A stretch of 55,636 nucleotides of DNA from NCBI GenBank assembly GCA_016220095.1, contig JACRIJ010000019.1, forward strand, positions 1 to 55,636, in the 5' to 3' direction. The stretch comes from Planctomycetota bacterium. Its GTDB lineage: Bacteria > Planctomycetota > MHYJ01 > JACQXL01 > JACRIJ01. Positions 34,701 through 41,756 of this stretch are shown one piece after another; the first letter of the stretch is position 1; each line of letters starts with the position of its first letter. Made by a program: the position numbers and the translations under genes. The notes under the pieces were generated by a model. It saw only the letters and a list, made by a program, of their open reading frames with translations, searched no databases and was not told the DNA's origin.

Positions 34701-34744
34701 CATAACAACATAACCGTCACACAAATAATAAAAAGCTTCTTCAT
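31706..34744 (-). CDS. lipoprotein with LVIVD propeller and a GNDxY-repeat domain
   Basis: 1012 residues. Lipobox LWSC with Cys17. Residues about 50-360 form seven LVIVD-type repeats (one propeller). A helical region (about 385-620) with Cys-containing DRALRQHGLRG text follows. From about 630 to 990 there are 12 repeats of about 25-35 residues built on [G/S]G[N/D]DxY, FxQGA and G[I/V]G[I/L]LxD, for example VGMLVDFGGDDVY and GILIDAGGNDSY. The repeat looks like a calcium-binding beta-solenoid but differs from RTX (GGxGxD). Probably a surface protein; related in its N-half to the lipoprotein at 20576-24112. No clear promoter seen. Confidence 0.75.
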   Translation of the reverse strand: MKKLFIICVTVMLLWSCAQQELPEVPSAPAGSVPVTAPAVPEIPILAKMTGFIDPPCQPRDCCVRGNYCYIAGGLGGITVLDISDPVRPKMIAQKNMDGFVWKIEICGNILFAASHDAGFSVFELTAPADFVLRSKFDSAGYAIDFAIKGHYAFLADGDNGLAVLDIENLDAPVQVAQRPCGDKAYDIAINGDFAYVACGLDGLHTYDISNSEAPELLSRYKSEHVVLDVSAKDGYAFLGDPSAGLIAVNVKDPFNPRETSRVSSVLLRDMWVDAEIRGNLLFGACLYGGLEIIDISDPEKIKLIGRSNTTGPVGSDYARSFGVEISGNYAYMSTYYAPRKYRGLQVVELDKSIADGLAVVDTGLPFIPKSKAPDTAAVSFAGTADKLIDAHNKMIDEALERAGAIRKNLTFSVAGELGGEKYRLPDIEKTFNDPFSMEKYAHEIHAGYAGCGNSIRLVLDRALRQHGLRGEHSPDKDFSDAAGRQLEENLTLLYELYGKQISENEAGRVKKEFLWLPEEVRAGIAVLFAGTAEAVRLRKEAFAKLTEEDWKLLKRMQAELYENQLAYTDLFLDKVDFGRLSDAALALANAVDAARPFLEKGNAKMKRRFMQFELDTPAGLVIIGGPKDNLYGKDALLIVDFGGNDVYANNAGGSEQIVSGISIAVDCSGNDRYITRGDFAQGAGIFGVGMLVDFGGDDVYNDENSRMQFGQGSALCGIGLLWDESGNDEFYSDTFSQGAAHIGVGLLVNGGGNDRYFALSSSQGFGSSLGLGILADKNGNDKYIAGNIYPDDIRGKMDFSNFCQGAGHGNRVERNNKGLSGGIGVLLDFAGDDVYSAGGFAQGTAYWDTLGILIDAGGNDSYSANEYAQGGCVHLAAAGLFDFSGNDTYCNLNTLTLGTGKDYSIGIFVDNSGNDKYKALDFSMGAIMGCGTGLFIDDSGDDVYEMFEHYPGIADVNAYGGEENNKQHAIGIFIDDGGNDTYKISKAPQSAVECGNKKTWSQGKMSTASDR

Positions 34745-34773
34745 ATAAAAATCCTAAAAATAAGTTATTTAGA

Positions 34774-34950
34774 GTCTAATTCCGCAACTTCCGCGTATTT
34801 TACCTGCCTGCGCGGCCTGTCCTCCGAAGTTATAGCGAAGGAGGAAGCCGCTTCGGTCGCCTACGCTCCAAAGCTTCAGCGACGGAGCGCAGAGGCAGGC
34901 GCAGAAGTTCACAAACCATAGTACTTTCGTCGCGTCACTTGGCGCTCTTG
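34774..34950. repeat. long-form CTTCTGCG element, copy 2
   Basis: Matches 1544-1700 along its length: AGTCTAATTCCGCAACTTC, GCGTATTTTACCTGCCTGCG, the GTCCTCCGAAG core, GGCAGGCGCAGAAG and ACCATAGTACTTTCGTCGCG. This copy has an extra GGTCGCC...GGAGCGCAGA segment in the core. The rest of the 34745-35412 gap holds a single unit of the 114-bp repeat (34955-35090), CGGAGCTCAAACCCCGAATC tract, and the region before the XRE gene. Confidence 0.75.
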
Positions 34951-35412
34951 ACGTCCTCTGCGGCTTATTGCGTTCGTCGTTCTAACGACTACGGTTTAAC
35001 CGCAAAGGCCGCTAAGCACGCTAAAACGATTGCAAGGTAACGTCAGTCTTTGCGTTCTTTGCGGTCTCTGCGGTTTATTCCGTTCGTCGTACGGACCCCG
35101 GAGCTCAAACCCCGAATCCCGATTATTGTACATTTTTCCCGCAATTTGTCAAAAAACCGCGGAATTTCCCGGATAAACTGTTCCTTTTCTGTTTTTCAGA
35201 TCCCCCATGCCAGGACGAATATGCCATAACAAATTGACAATCAACGCATTGCATGGTTATGCCTGCGAGACAACCTGTTAATGATTACTATATTATTGTT
35301 TTTTGACTGTTATGCGCACTATATCATCTTGCAAAACAAGCATCCTTGTAATACACTCAAACGGTTGAACTTCGTCATCCGTTTTATAGTCTGCAAAATA
35401 GGAAATTACAAA

Positions 35413-35778
35413 ATGAAAGATACTCCTGAAAAAAAACTTATACCGGCCTTCGGAAAACGCCTGCGCCAGCTGAGAAAAGAACGCAAATTAAGCCAGGAAC
35501 GGCTCGCGCTTATTGCCGACTGCAATCCTGCTTATATAGGCATGGTGGAACGCGGGGAAAAAGCGATTTCACTCCGTGTCATAGAAAAAATCTGCCGCGC
35601 CATGGAAATCCCGCCCGCAGAACTCTTCCAGTTGTCCCCGATCCAATCGGACAAGACTTCGCCTGAAAAAATAAAGGAACAATTCACGCTCCTCGTGGAA
35701 CAAAAGGATTCCTATGTGCTTGACATGCTCTCCACAATGATGGACAGCCTGATTAATTATAAGAAAAAGAATAAATAA
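35413..35778 (+). CDS. XRE-family transcriptional regulator
   Basis: 121 residues from the ATG at 35413, which has an AGGAAA site; the longer upstream frame is Cys/aromatic-rich and looks non-coding. HTH_3 domain at about residues 12-68: GKRLRQLRKERKLSQERLAL and CNPAYIGMVERGEKAISLRV, then EKICRAMEIPPAELFQL. The C-terminal 45 residues are helical and probably dimerise. Small regulators of this type control their own and neighbouring genes; no target is obvious here. Nearby CATTGCATGGTTATGC and TTGACA (35235-35240) may be part of its promoter. Confidence 0.85.
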   Translation: MKDTPEKKLIPAFGKRLRQLRKERKLSQERLALIADCNPAYIGMVERGEKAISLRVIEKICRAMEIPPAELFQLSPIQSDKTSPEKIKEQFTLLVEQKDSYVLDMLSTMMDSLINYKKKNK

Positions 35779-36348
35779 CCGCGAATGGCACAATAAAACA
35801 GGGTATTAAAGGAACATGTCTGCATAACCGCAACTGATAACGATAGCCTCAGTCCTTCGGATCCCTGCCTTCATTACACTTTGATTTGCAAAAACATACG
35901 AATTTTATATTATAATAACCATGAAAAAAATTCTGCAATTTGTTTCGTATAACATCAAACAGTGAGAAAGCTAAGCTATTCCTTTCAAGTTCCCTTCCGA
36001 ATGATTTTGCGTAGAAAATAAAGTAACCGGCCAGTGAACGACGACAAAACTTGCCTTGCCGCAGTCCTGCGACCGAGCAGTACGAGGAAGTCCTGAGCGG
36101 AGCGAAGGAAGCTTGCCGAAGGGTTAACAGGGACTTGACGAGACTTTTAAGAGACTGACGACGCCCGCTAAACAACGAATTAACAATAAAACGACGGAAC
36201 CGTTACTCTGTAACGCCTTAATGCTTGTCATCTTATTGTAACATAGTCGTCGTGTCCCGTTTAAGGTCTCGTAGAATCCCTGTTTAAAAACGTCCGTAGT
36301 CCGTGTTTACCCATTCACTGACGGGTTACGAAATAAAACAATTTTAAT
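35779..36348. repeat. gene-free region with orphan promoter and filler blocks
   Basis: Contains a promoter (TTGCAA 35886-35891, 16 bases, TATTAT 35908-35913) followed exactly at its expected start by a 14-codon ORF (35921-35965). Then come a GCAGTCCTGCGACCGAGC...GAGCGAAGGAAGC block (36060-36120), GGGACTTGACGAGACTTTTA (36130-36150) and its inverse GTCTCGTAGAATCCCTG (36266-36283). No supported protein gene. Confidence 0.55.
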
Positions 36349-36376
36349 TTGCAAAAACAGGCGAATTTTATATAAT
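36349..36376 (+). promoter_or_regulatory. promoter of the tRNA-Leu transcript
   Basis: TTGCAA (36349-36354), 16 bases, TATAAT (36371-36376). It shares ATTTGCAAAAACA and CGAATTTTATAT with the orphan promoter at 35886-35913. The predicted start at 36383 coincides with an ATG that opens a 6-codon ORF. The leader to the tRNA folds into GTCCCGAT/ATCGGGAC and AGAATTTCT/AGAAATTCT hairpins. Confidence 0.6.
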
Positions 36377-36491
36377 TCAAAAATGTTAAATCAGATTCGC
36401 TGATTAAGTCAGCGTCCCGATTTCATCGGGACTTAAGAATTTCTAATGCCCTTTCTGCGCTTATGCTTGAAAGTGCATAAGAAATTCTAAA

Positions 36492-36576
36492 GCCGGAGTG
36501 GTGGAATTGGCATACGCGTCGGTTTCAAAAACCGATGAGGTTCACCCTCATGGGGGTTCGAGTCCCCCCTCCGGCA
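36492..36576 (+). tRNA. tRNA-Leu (CAA)
   Basis: 85 bases. Acceptor GCCGGAG/CTCCGGC, anticodon loop TTCAAAA (anticodon CAA, codon TTG), long type II variable arm GATGAGG-TTCA-CCCTCAT, T arm GGGGG-TTCGAGT-CCCCC, discriminator A, no encoded CCA. Confidence 0.95.
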
Positions 36577-36604
36577 GTAAAATTTGCATTACGGCAAATT
36601 TTAC
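36577..36604 (+). other. perfect hairpin directly 3' of tRNA-Leu
   Basis: GTAAAATTTGC (36577-36587), loop ATTACG, GCAAATTTTAC (36594-36604), an 11-bp perfect stem starting at the base after the tRNA. There is no T-run, so it is more likely a processing or stability element, or a pause site before the kinase gene 31 bases on. Confidence 0.6.
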
Positions 36605-36635
36605 CGCACAAAAATACATTGGATTTCTCTTCAAA

Positions 36636-37508
36636 ATGCCCAATGACAACAAGGAATTCATTCCGGGATTTTTAGTGCTCGGCAAAATCGGCGCCGGCGG
36701 CATGGCTACCGTATTCAAGGGCCAGGACTCCAAAAACAAACGCCTTGTCGCCATCAAAATGCTCCACCCCCAGCATACTAAAAACCATACCGAGCTCAAC
36801 AGATTCGTAAGGGAATCCAAACTCCTTATGAAATTCCGCCATCCTAATATCGTGCAGGGGTACCAGTTCGGCACCCTGAAAGGCGTCTTCCCGTACCTTA
36901 TAATGGAATACGTTGAAGGACAGTCCATACAACAGCTCCTTGACTCCATCGGCCCGTTCCCGGAAGACTTCGCGCTCAGCGTAATCACGCAGATTGCGAA
37001 AGCGCTTGATTACATGGAATCCCAGAACATCATCCACCGCGACATCAAACCCGATAACGTGCTCGTGCTTGAAGACGGCACCGTGAAACTCATTGACCTT
37101 GGATTCGCAAAGCCCATAGGATGCTCAATTGAAGACGTTACCGAAAATACCACCTGCGGCACGCCGCAATACATGTCCCCTGAACAGTCACAGGGCATGA
37201 AAGACCTTGACGTAAGAAGCGATATCTATTCGCTCGGCGCAACGCTGTTTCATATCGTCGTAGGCAAAGTGCCTTTCTCCGGTAATGACAGCCTTGAGGT
37301 AATGTCCCAGCAGGTCCTCGCTGGACTCAAATCATCCGACGTGAAATCACGCCGCATTTCAAAACAAATGCACTATTTCATAGAAAAAATGATGGCTAAG
37401 GAAAAAGACCTGCGCTACCAATCCCCGGCCGAAGCTATTGAGGAAATAGAATCCATCATTGACGCGCAGAAACAAATGGAATTTCACCCTGAAGATTATG
37501 AAAATTAG
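36636..37508 (+). CDS. cytosolic serine/threonine protein kinase (Hanks type)
   Basis: 290 residues from the ATG at 36636; the longer frame would run through the tRNA. Complete kinase core: GKIGAGGMATVFKG (17-30), VAIK (Lys41), HRDIKPDN (134-141), DLG (154-156, in place of DFG), CGTPQYMSPEQ, DIYSLGATL and a final Arg in subdomain XI. No transmembrane or PASTA domain, so it is a stand-alone soluble kinase. No phosphatase or FHA partner is adjacent. It is the first protein gene after tRNA-Leu, without a Shine-Dalgarno, and may be read from the tRNA promoter. Confidence 0.93.
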   Translation: MPNDNKEFIPGFLVLGKIGAGGMATVFKGQDSKNKRLVAIKMLHPQHTKNHTELNRFVRESKLLMKFRHPNIVQGYQFGTLKGVFPYLIMEYVEGQSIQQLLDSIGPFPEDFALSVITQIAKALDYMESQNIIHRDIKPDNVLVLEDGTVKLIDLGFAKPIGCSIEDVTENTTCGTPQYMSPEQSQGMKDLDVRSDIYSLGATLFHIVVGKVPFSGNDSLEVMSQQVLAGLKSSDVKSRRISKQMHYFIEKMMAKEKDLRYQSPAEAIEEIESIIDAQKQMEFHPEDYEN

Positions 37509-37522
37509 CCATTTATTTTTCC

Positions 37523-37551
37523 TTGACAACGCCCGCTTATAATACTAAGAT
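37523..37551 (+). promoter_or_regulatory. pyrK promoter, leaderless start
   Basis: TTGACA (37523-37528), 17 bases, TAAGAT (37546-37551). The expected start falls on or one base before the ATG at 37559. No Shine-Dalgarno. A TATAAT at 37539-37544 is too close to the -35 box to pair with it. Confidence 0.6.
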
Positions 37552-37558
37552 TCCTGCT

Positions 37559-38440
37559 ATGACAACGCAGATTTCAGCTAAATCAAACGCCCCGGGAATA
37601 TTCCGCTCCACCGTCATTTCCAACAGGAAATTGAACCCGAATTGCTTCCTTATGCGCTTAATGCTTGAGGAAACCAAAACCGCATCACTGCCGGCCGCTT
37701 CAGCCGGACAATTTGTCATGTTGCGGCTGTCGAATTCGGTCTTTCCTTTCCTGCCAAGGCCTTTCGGCATCATGCAGGTGCACAAATCAAAACCTTTCGG
37801 CGCATGCATCTACGACATACTATATCAAATCGCGGGCACGGGCACGCGCTTTATGTCAACACTGAAGCCCGGTTATGTTATGCAGGCGTTCGGCCCTCTC
37901 GGAAACGGCTTTACAATCAATACCGGCGTCAATACCCATGTCATTATCGCCGGCGGAATCGGCATTGCCGGCGTGTTCATGCTCGTTAGGGAACTCTCCA
38001 AAAAACAGGATGCCAATAATACAATCCATCTCTTCTACGGCGCTAAAACCGCCCGCGACGCCGTGCTCCTGAAAGAATTAAAAAAATTCAAAATCAATAC
38101 TCTCCTCTCAACAGATGACGGCTCCGCCGGACAAAAAGGATTCGTCACCGATATCTACCGGAATTTTTCCGCGAAAATCAAGGGCAAAAGAACCGTCCAG
38201 GTGTATGCCTGCGGCCCTGACGTGATGCTCAATGAGGTTATGAATGTCGCTAAAAATTATTCGCACCTCTGCCAGATATCCCTTGACCGAAGAATGGCCT
38301 GCGGCATCGGCGTGTGCCGCGGATGCGTCTGCAAGACAAAATCTCCGGATAAGAGCCCGGAATTCATGTATTCAACCGTATGCAAAGACGGCCCCGTATT
38401 TGACATGAATTCCCTGACCAATACGAAAAATGAAGTATGA
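37559..38440 (+). CDS. pyrK: dihydroorotate dehydrogenase electron-transfer subunit (PyrK type)
   Basis: 293 residues from the ATG at 37559; the longer frame starts in the -35 box. Ferredoxin-reductase layout: FAD domain (PFLPRPFGIM, RxYS-like), NAD-binding region (VIIAGGIGIAGVFML), CGPDVMLNEV, then a C-terminal 2Fe-2S site CGIGVCRGCVC plus a later Cys (TVCKDGPVF), as in PyrK. It passes electrons between PyrD and NAD(P). PyrD is not adjacent, so a related sulfide dehydrogenase/NfnA-like role cannot be excluded. The last codons (KNEV-stop) are repeat-tract sequence. Confidence 0.82.
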   Translation: MTTQISAKSNAPGIFRSTVISNRKLNPNCFLMRLMLEETKTASLPAASAGQFVMLRLSNSVFPFLPRPFGIMQVHKSKPFGACIYDILYQIAGTGTRFMSTLKPGYVMQAFGPLGNGFTINTGVNTHVIIAGGIGIAGVFMLVRELSKKQDANNTIHLFYGAKTARDAVLLKELKKFKINTLLSTDDGSAGQKGFVTDIYRNFSAKIKGKRTVQVYACGPDVMLNEVMNVAKNYSHLCQISLDRRMACGIGVCRGCVCKTKSPDKSPEFMYSTVCKDGPVFDMNSLTNTKNEV

Positions 38441-38461
38441 AAAATGAATAATGAAGGACGG
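38424..38461. repeat. 38-bp identical tract at the pyrK stop (copy of 19357-19394)
   Basis: Same 38 bases as the minus strand at 19357-19394, overlapping the pyrK stop codon. Followed by GGATTTAATGACTGGATGAT and GATCTGGTGATTTAATG tract (38464-38500) and its inverse TCATCAAGTCATCCAGTC (38526-38543), which fill the gap to the next gene. Confidence 0.85.
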
Positions 38462-38588
38462 TTGGGATTTAATGACTGGATGATCTGGTGATTTAATGAT
38501 TGATGTACGAGTACGTAATCGTAAAATCATCAAGTCATCCAGTCACGAAATCATTAAATCAGCAGGACTCCAGACTCTCAGACTCTTT

Positions 38589-40133
38589 ATGGAATTACCC
38601 CCTGTCAATCAAAACACGCAATTTGTAAACATTCCTGCAAATCAGGATATCGCGGCTTTGTTGTCTAAACTCCAGCCGGGTGCAACCATTGAAGCCCAGG
38701 TCAAGGCTATCATATCGGACGGATTGTTCCTCATTTCTTTTATGGATTCGTTCGTAGAAGTGGAATCAGACCAGCCGCTTAACCCCGGCCAACTCCTGCA
38801 ACTCAAGGTAAAATCCCAATCCCCGGTGCTGACGCTGGAAATCGCCGGCAAATCACCCGCGCCCGCGGCGCAAAAGGAAATTCCGCAGGCGCCCGCCCAA
38901 ATTCCCGCGGACCCGAAAGAAATCCTCGCCCGGCTTTCCCAGCCGGCGTCCAAAGAAAATCTTAAGGCCGCCGAAGTCATCTTGAAATACAACCTGCCGG
39001 TTAATAAAGAAACCTTTGATTTCATCGTGAAAAATCTCGTAACCGGCGCAAACGGCGATTCCGAAACGAAACTTGATTCGGCCGCTCTCATGCTTTCCAA
39101 AGGCCTGCCGCATTCCATCCGGCTTCTTGACGCCCTTGTAAAAACCGTTGCTAATCCGATGTCCGTCGCTCAAACCATTACCGGCCTTAAAACAATCCTT
39201 GAACAGCTCGCACCCAACAACCCCGCTCTACAGCCGCTCCTAGATGAAATTAATTCGTCCGGCGGGCTCTACCGATTGACCCAGACGCCAGACACAGAAG
39301 CTCTTAAACAAGCCGTGCTTAAATCCGGCCAGCCTCAATTCGCAGGCTTGATCGCCGGTTTTGAGTCCGCTATAGCAAATGCCCTGCAGGCCGATTCGCT
39401 CCTGAAAATGTTAGACGAACTCCTGCAGAAAATAGATTCCACTGCCCCCGCTAAAACCCCAATCTCCGCCAATCTCAACCAGCTTATAGAAATCATAACC
39501 AAATCGCCCAACACCCCGCAAATAACCCGGCAATTGACCGACGCCATCGGAAATATGGACGTCAAAACTCTGGCCCAATTCAAATTGCTTCTTTCGGACC
39601 TTGAACAAAATACCATCGCCAAAATGCCGGAACTTGCGGACCTTAACAAAATCGCGCCGCTTATACGCGATTTGTCCGATACCTTAATGGCATTAAAATC
39701 CCTGAACCTGACTTCACAATCGTTCGCTGATAATACCTTTTATGTCCAAATCCCGACCATGGTGGACGGCAACAACACCACATTGCTCCTGAAAATCCAC
39801 CAGCGGCAGAAAGGCCAAGGCAAATACGCCGGCATGCAGTATACGGGAATAACCATAAACGTGGAACTTTCCAGGACCGGCATGGTAACGGCCTTCATTG
39901 AACTCTTCGCGCCAAAAAACAGTAAAGAAAAGAAAAAAGCGAACATATTGTTTAAGGTGCCGAACAGGGAAACTAAAAAGGCGTTTGAAAACGATGCGTT
40001 CGTATTGATTAACGAATTGGATGCCGTAGGTTATAATGCGAGCGTTAACGTAATCATCCGGGGGCCGTCTGAAAAACCCATAGATTTGTCCGAATACTTC
40101 CAGGCTAACGGAAGGATTGATATAACAATTTGA
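38589..40133 (+). CDS. FliK-like protein (YlqG type)
   Basis: 514 residues from the ATG at 38589; the longer frame is intergenic tract. An N-terminal beta domain (about 30-90: VEVESDQPLNPGQLLQLKVK) is followed by an Ala/Pro linker, a long helical middle and a C-terminal domain (about 400-510: FYVQIPTMVDGNNTTLLLKI, NVELSRTGMVTAFIELFA) typical of flagellar hook-length control protein FliK. It is followed by an FlhB C-domain homologue, the ylqG-ylqH arrangement known from Bacillus. Role probably linked to a type III/flagellar export switch, or a moonlighting one if flagella are absent. No Shine-Dalgarno seen. Confidence 0.75.
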   Translation: MELPPVNQNTQFVNIPANQDIAALLSKLQPGATIEAQVKAIISDGLFLISFMDSFVEVESDQPLNPGQLLQLKVKSQSPVLTLEIAGKSPAPAAQKEIPQAPAQIPADPKEILARLSQPASKENLKAAEVILKYNLPVNKETFDFIVKNLVTGANGDSETKLDSAALMLSKGLPHSIRLLDALVKTVANPMSVAQTITGLKTILEQLAPNNPALQPLLDEINSSGGLYRLTQTPDTEALKQAVLKSGQPQFAGLIAGFESAIANALQADSLLKMLDELLQKIDSTAPAKTPISANLNQLIEIITKSPNTPQITRQLTDAIGNMDVKTLAQFKLLLSDLEQNTIAKMPELADLNKIAPLIRDLSDTLMALKSLNLTSQSFADNTFYVQIPTMVDGNNTTLLLKIHQRQKGQGKYAGMQYTGITINVELSRTGMVTAFIELFAPKNSKEKKKANILFKVPNRETKKAFENDAFVLINELDAVGYNASVNVIIRGPSEKPIDLSEYFQANGRIDITI

Positions 40134-40331
40134 ATGATTTCGCCACGAAAGCACGAAGACACGAAGAACGGTATTTTGGTAACGACTTGCCACGACCGAA
40201 GGGAGTCCCGATCAGAGTATCGGGATGGCATGTCTCCATGTAAAACCATTGGGTGAATAAATATATATGCTATTCTTTTTCTCACATTTTACTAAACCAT
40301 TACGGCAAAAACCGTTGTAATAGGAGATGCT

Positions 40332-40604
40332 ATGTCCGACAGACAATTAGCAGTCGCATTGAGATACCTGCATAAAATGGACCCCGCCCCGCGCGTCGCC
40401 GCAAAGGGCTGGGGATACGTCGCAGAAAAAATAGTTGCGATAGCTAAACAGCAAAACGTGCCCGTACATCACGACAGGGACCTCGCGGAAGTGCTTATAA
40501 AACTTGATATCGGCGAAAGCATTCCGGAAGAATTGTATAAGGTTGTCGCCGAAATCCTGGCATACATCTATAAGACCAATAAAGGAATGCGGAATGAGGG
40601 GTGA
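40332..40604 (+). CDS. FlhB C-terminal-domain homologue (FlhX/YlqH)
   Basis: 90 residues with AGGAG 6 bases before the ATG. The match to the cytoplasmic domain of FlhB/YscU is clear: LRYLHKMDPAPRVAAKGWG, VAEKIVAIAKQQNVPVHHD, LAEVLIKLDIGESIPEELY and KVVAEILAYIY. It lacks the NPTH autocleavage site and the membrane part, as FlhX proteins do. In flagellated bacteria FlhX can replace the cleaved FlhB C-domain. Together with the FliK-like gene 200 bases upstream it forms a switch-related pair. The end (MRNEG) runs into a GGAATGAGGGG repeat tract. Confidence 0.88.
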   Translation: MSDRQLAVALRYLHKMDPAPRVAAKGWGYVAEKIVAIAKQQNVPVHHDRDLAEVLIKLDIGESIPEELYKVVAEILAYIYKTNKGMRNEG

Positions 40605-41166
40605 GAAAACGTGTAGTTAGTGTGAGTACTTTGTACTTTGACGTACCTGCGTAGTCGCGCCTAAGTACAAACTGCAAAGTAATAAAGTAGCATAGCCACA
40701 ACCAAAAACGAGCCACGAAGACGCTCCCTGCGCAGGATCCCTTACATAGATATTATACTAAGGAAAAGGGCGAAGTCACGAAAATTCACAGGAAAACGCC
40801 TTACACCCGACATCGTATCCTGCCGCAGCATTGCGACCGAGCAAAGCGAGGAAGTCCTGCGACCGAGCGGAGCGAGGAAGTCCTGAGCGGAGCGAAGGAA
40901 GCGGAGCGAAGAAAACGAAGCGAAGTGTATATCCTGTAGAATCGTCGTGACGTACTGGAACAGGACACACAGGATAACGGCGACGTATCCTGTTAATCCT
41001 GTCGCAATCCCGAGTAAAACGAGGGGTCTATCCAATGTGAATAACGGCGTTTACGGACGATTATTCACATGAATAGACAATCCGCTTAATTTGTTTAATC
41101 CGTTGTTACGGGTCGTCGTCAGTCTCTTAAAAGTCTCGTCAAGTCCCTGTAAAATCATGGGGCACA
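40605..41166. repeat. gene-free filler with GAGCGAAGCGAGGAAGTCCTG blocks
   Basis: Contains GTACTTTG / AAGTACAAACTGC units (40626-40680), two and a half copies of a GCGACCGAGC...GCGAGGAAGTCCTG block (40832-40890), CAGGACACACAGGATAACGG with inverse GTATCCTGTTAATCCTGTCG (40960-41007), an ATTCACATGAATAG dyad and the GTCTCTTAAAAGTCTCGTCA motif (41120-41139). No protein or RNA gene is supported. Confidence 0.6.
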
Positions 41167-41487
41167 TTATTTCGTAAAATCATACCCGCATGGCGTATAA
41201 GGATTTATAAGATCCCTGTCTTTAAGGTCCCTTGGCTCTATCGGGAATTTCCTGCAGACCTTAGACCTCTTGTCATAAATCTTGCAACAGGCAAGGCCAT
41301 TTTCAAAAAAAAGCGCCGGGCAGTCAAACATCAGCCTGCAACATGCGCCGCACCTCTTGCACTCGCCTATGCGACCCTTAAGCTTTTTCCGGACGTGCCA
41401 GGGTATAGCGTAAACCTTGTAAATACGCCTCATCTTGCCTAAGCCGTTAACCAGCTTTTCTTTTATTTTCGTTCCTTTTTTTGTCAT
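41167..41487 (-). CDS. YkgJ-type cysteine-cluster protein
   Basis: 106 residues from the ATG at 41487 with GAGGG just upstream. After a basic N-terminal helix come ECKRCGACCRL, CPALFFENGLACCKIYD, VCRKFPIEP and CGYDF: the YkgJ/Fli(B)-type cluster of about eight cysteines that is expected to bind zinc or an Fe-S cluster. Function in general is unknown; some relatives are linked to flagellin methylation or metal handling. Stand-alone gene. Confidence 0.8.
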   Translation of the reverse strand: MTKKGTKIKEKLVNGLGKMRRIYKVYAIPWHVRKKLKGRIGECKRCGACCRLMFDCPALFFENGLACCKIYDKRSKVCRKFPIEPRDLKDRDLINPYTPCGYDFTK

Positions 41488-41582
41488 AACGCCCTCGCAA
41501 TGGACACATCGTAAAATTATCTTCCCGTACACTGGCGTATTGTACCATTTATTTCTTTTTGTTCAATAGTTTTTGTAAAAAC

Positions 41583-41725
41583 TCAGTAAAGGATGGTTTT
41601 CAAGTTCCCCCGTGGTATTTTGTAGGGACAGAATAACGACCAGAGGAAGTCCCGCCCCGAAGTGGCTGGATATTCTGTCCCTATCGTACCCATTGGGGAT
41701 TGCTATAAGCATTATTTTTTCTTCC
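41583..41725. repeat. MITE-like element copy 3 with nested TAGGGACAGAATA palindrome
   Basis: Starts CTCAGTAAAGGATGGTTTTC and AAGTTCCCCCGTGGTATTTT like the others, then carries GTAGGGACAGAATA...TATTCTGTCCCTA as inverted arms around a GGAAGTCCCGCCCCGAAG core. The right end is degenerate (GCATTATTTTTTC). A further relic is at 40175-40290. Confidence 0.6.
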
Positions 41726-41756
41726 CGCTTTTACTTGCCGGTTAAGGTTTCTGGCT

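Noticed and set aside
36060..36125. GAGGAAGTCCTGAGCGGAGC resembles the start of RNase P RNA (GAGGAAAGTCC)
   Set aside because: The same block recurs at 40832-40910 in variable tandem form and near 3068, lacks the other RNase P conserved regions, and is part of the intergenic repeat families.
35849..36175. A 108-residue minus-strand frame
   Set aside because: It translates repeat blocks (Ser/Leu/Arg-rich), has no Shine-Dalgarno or family signature and overlaps the orphan promoter region.
37539..37544. TATAAT upstream of pyrK as the -10 box
   Set aside because: It is only 10 bases from TTGACA and no other -35 box fits; TAAGAT at 37546 has the right spacing.
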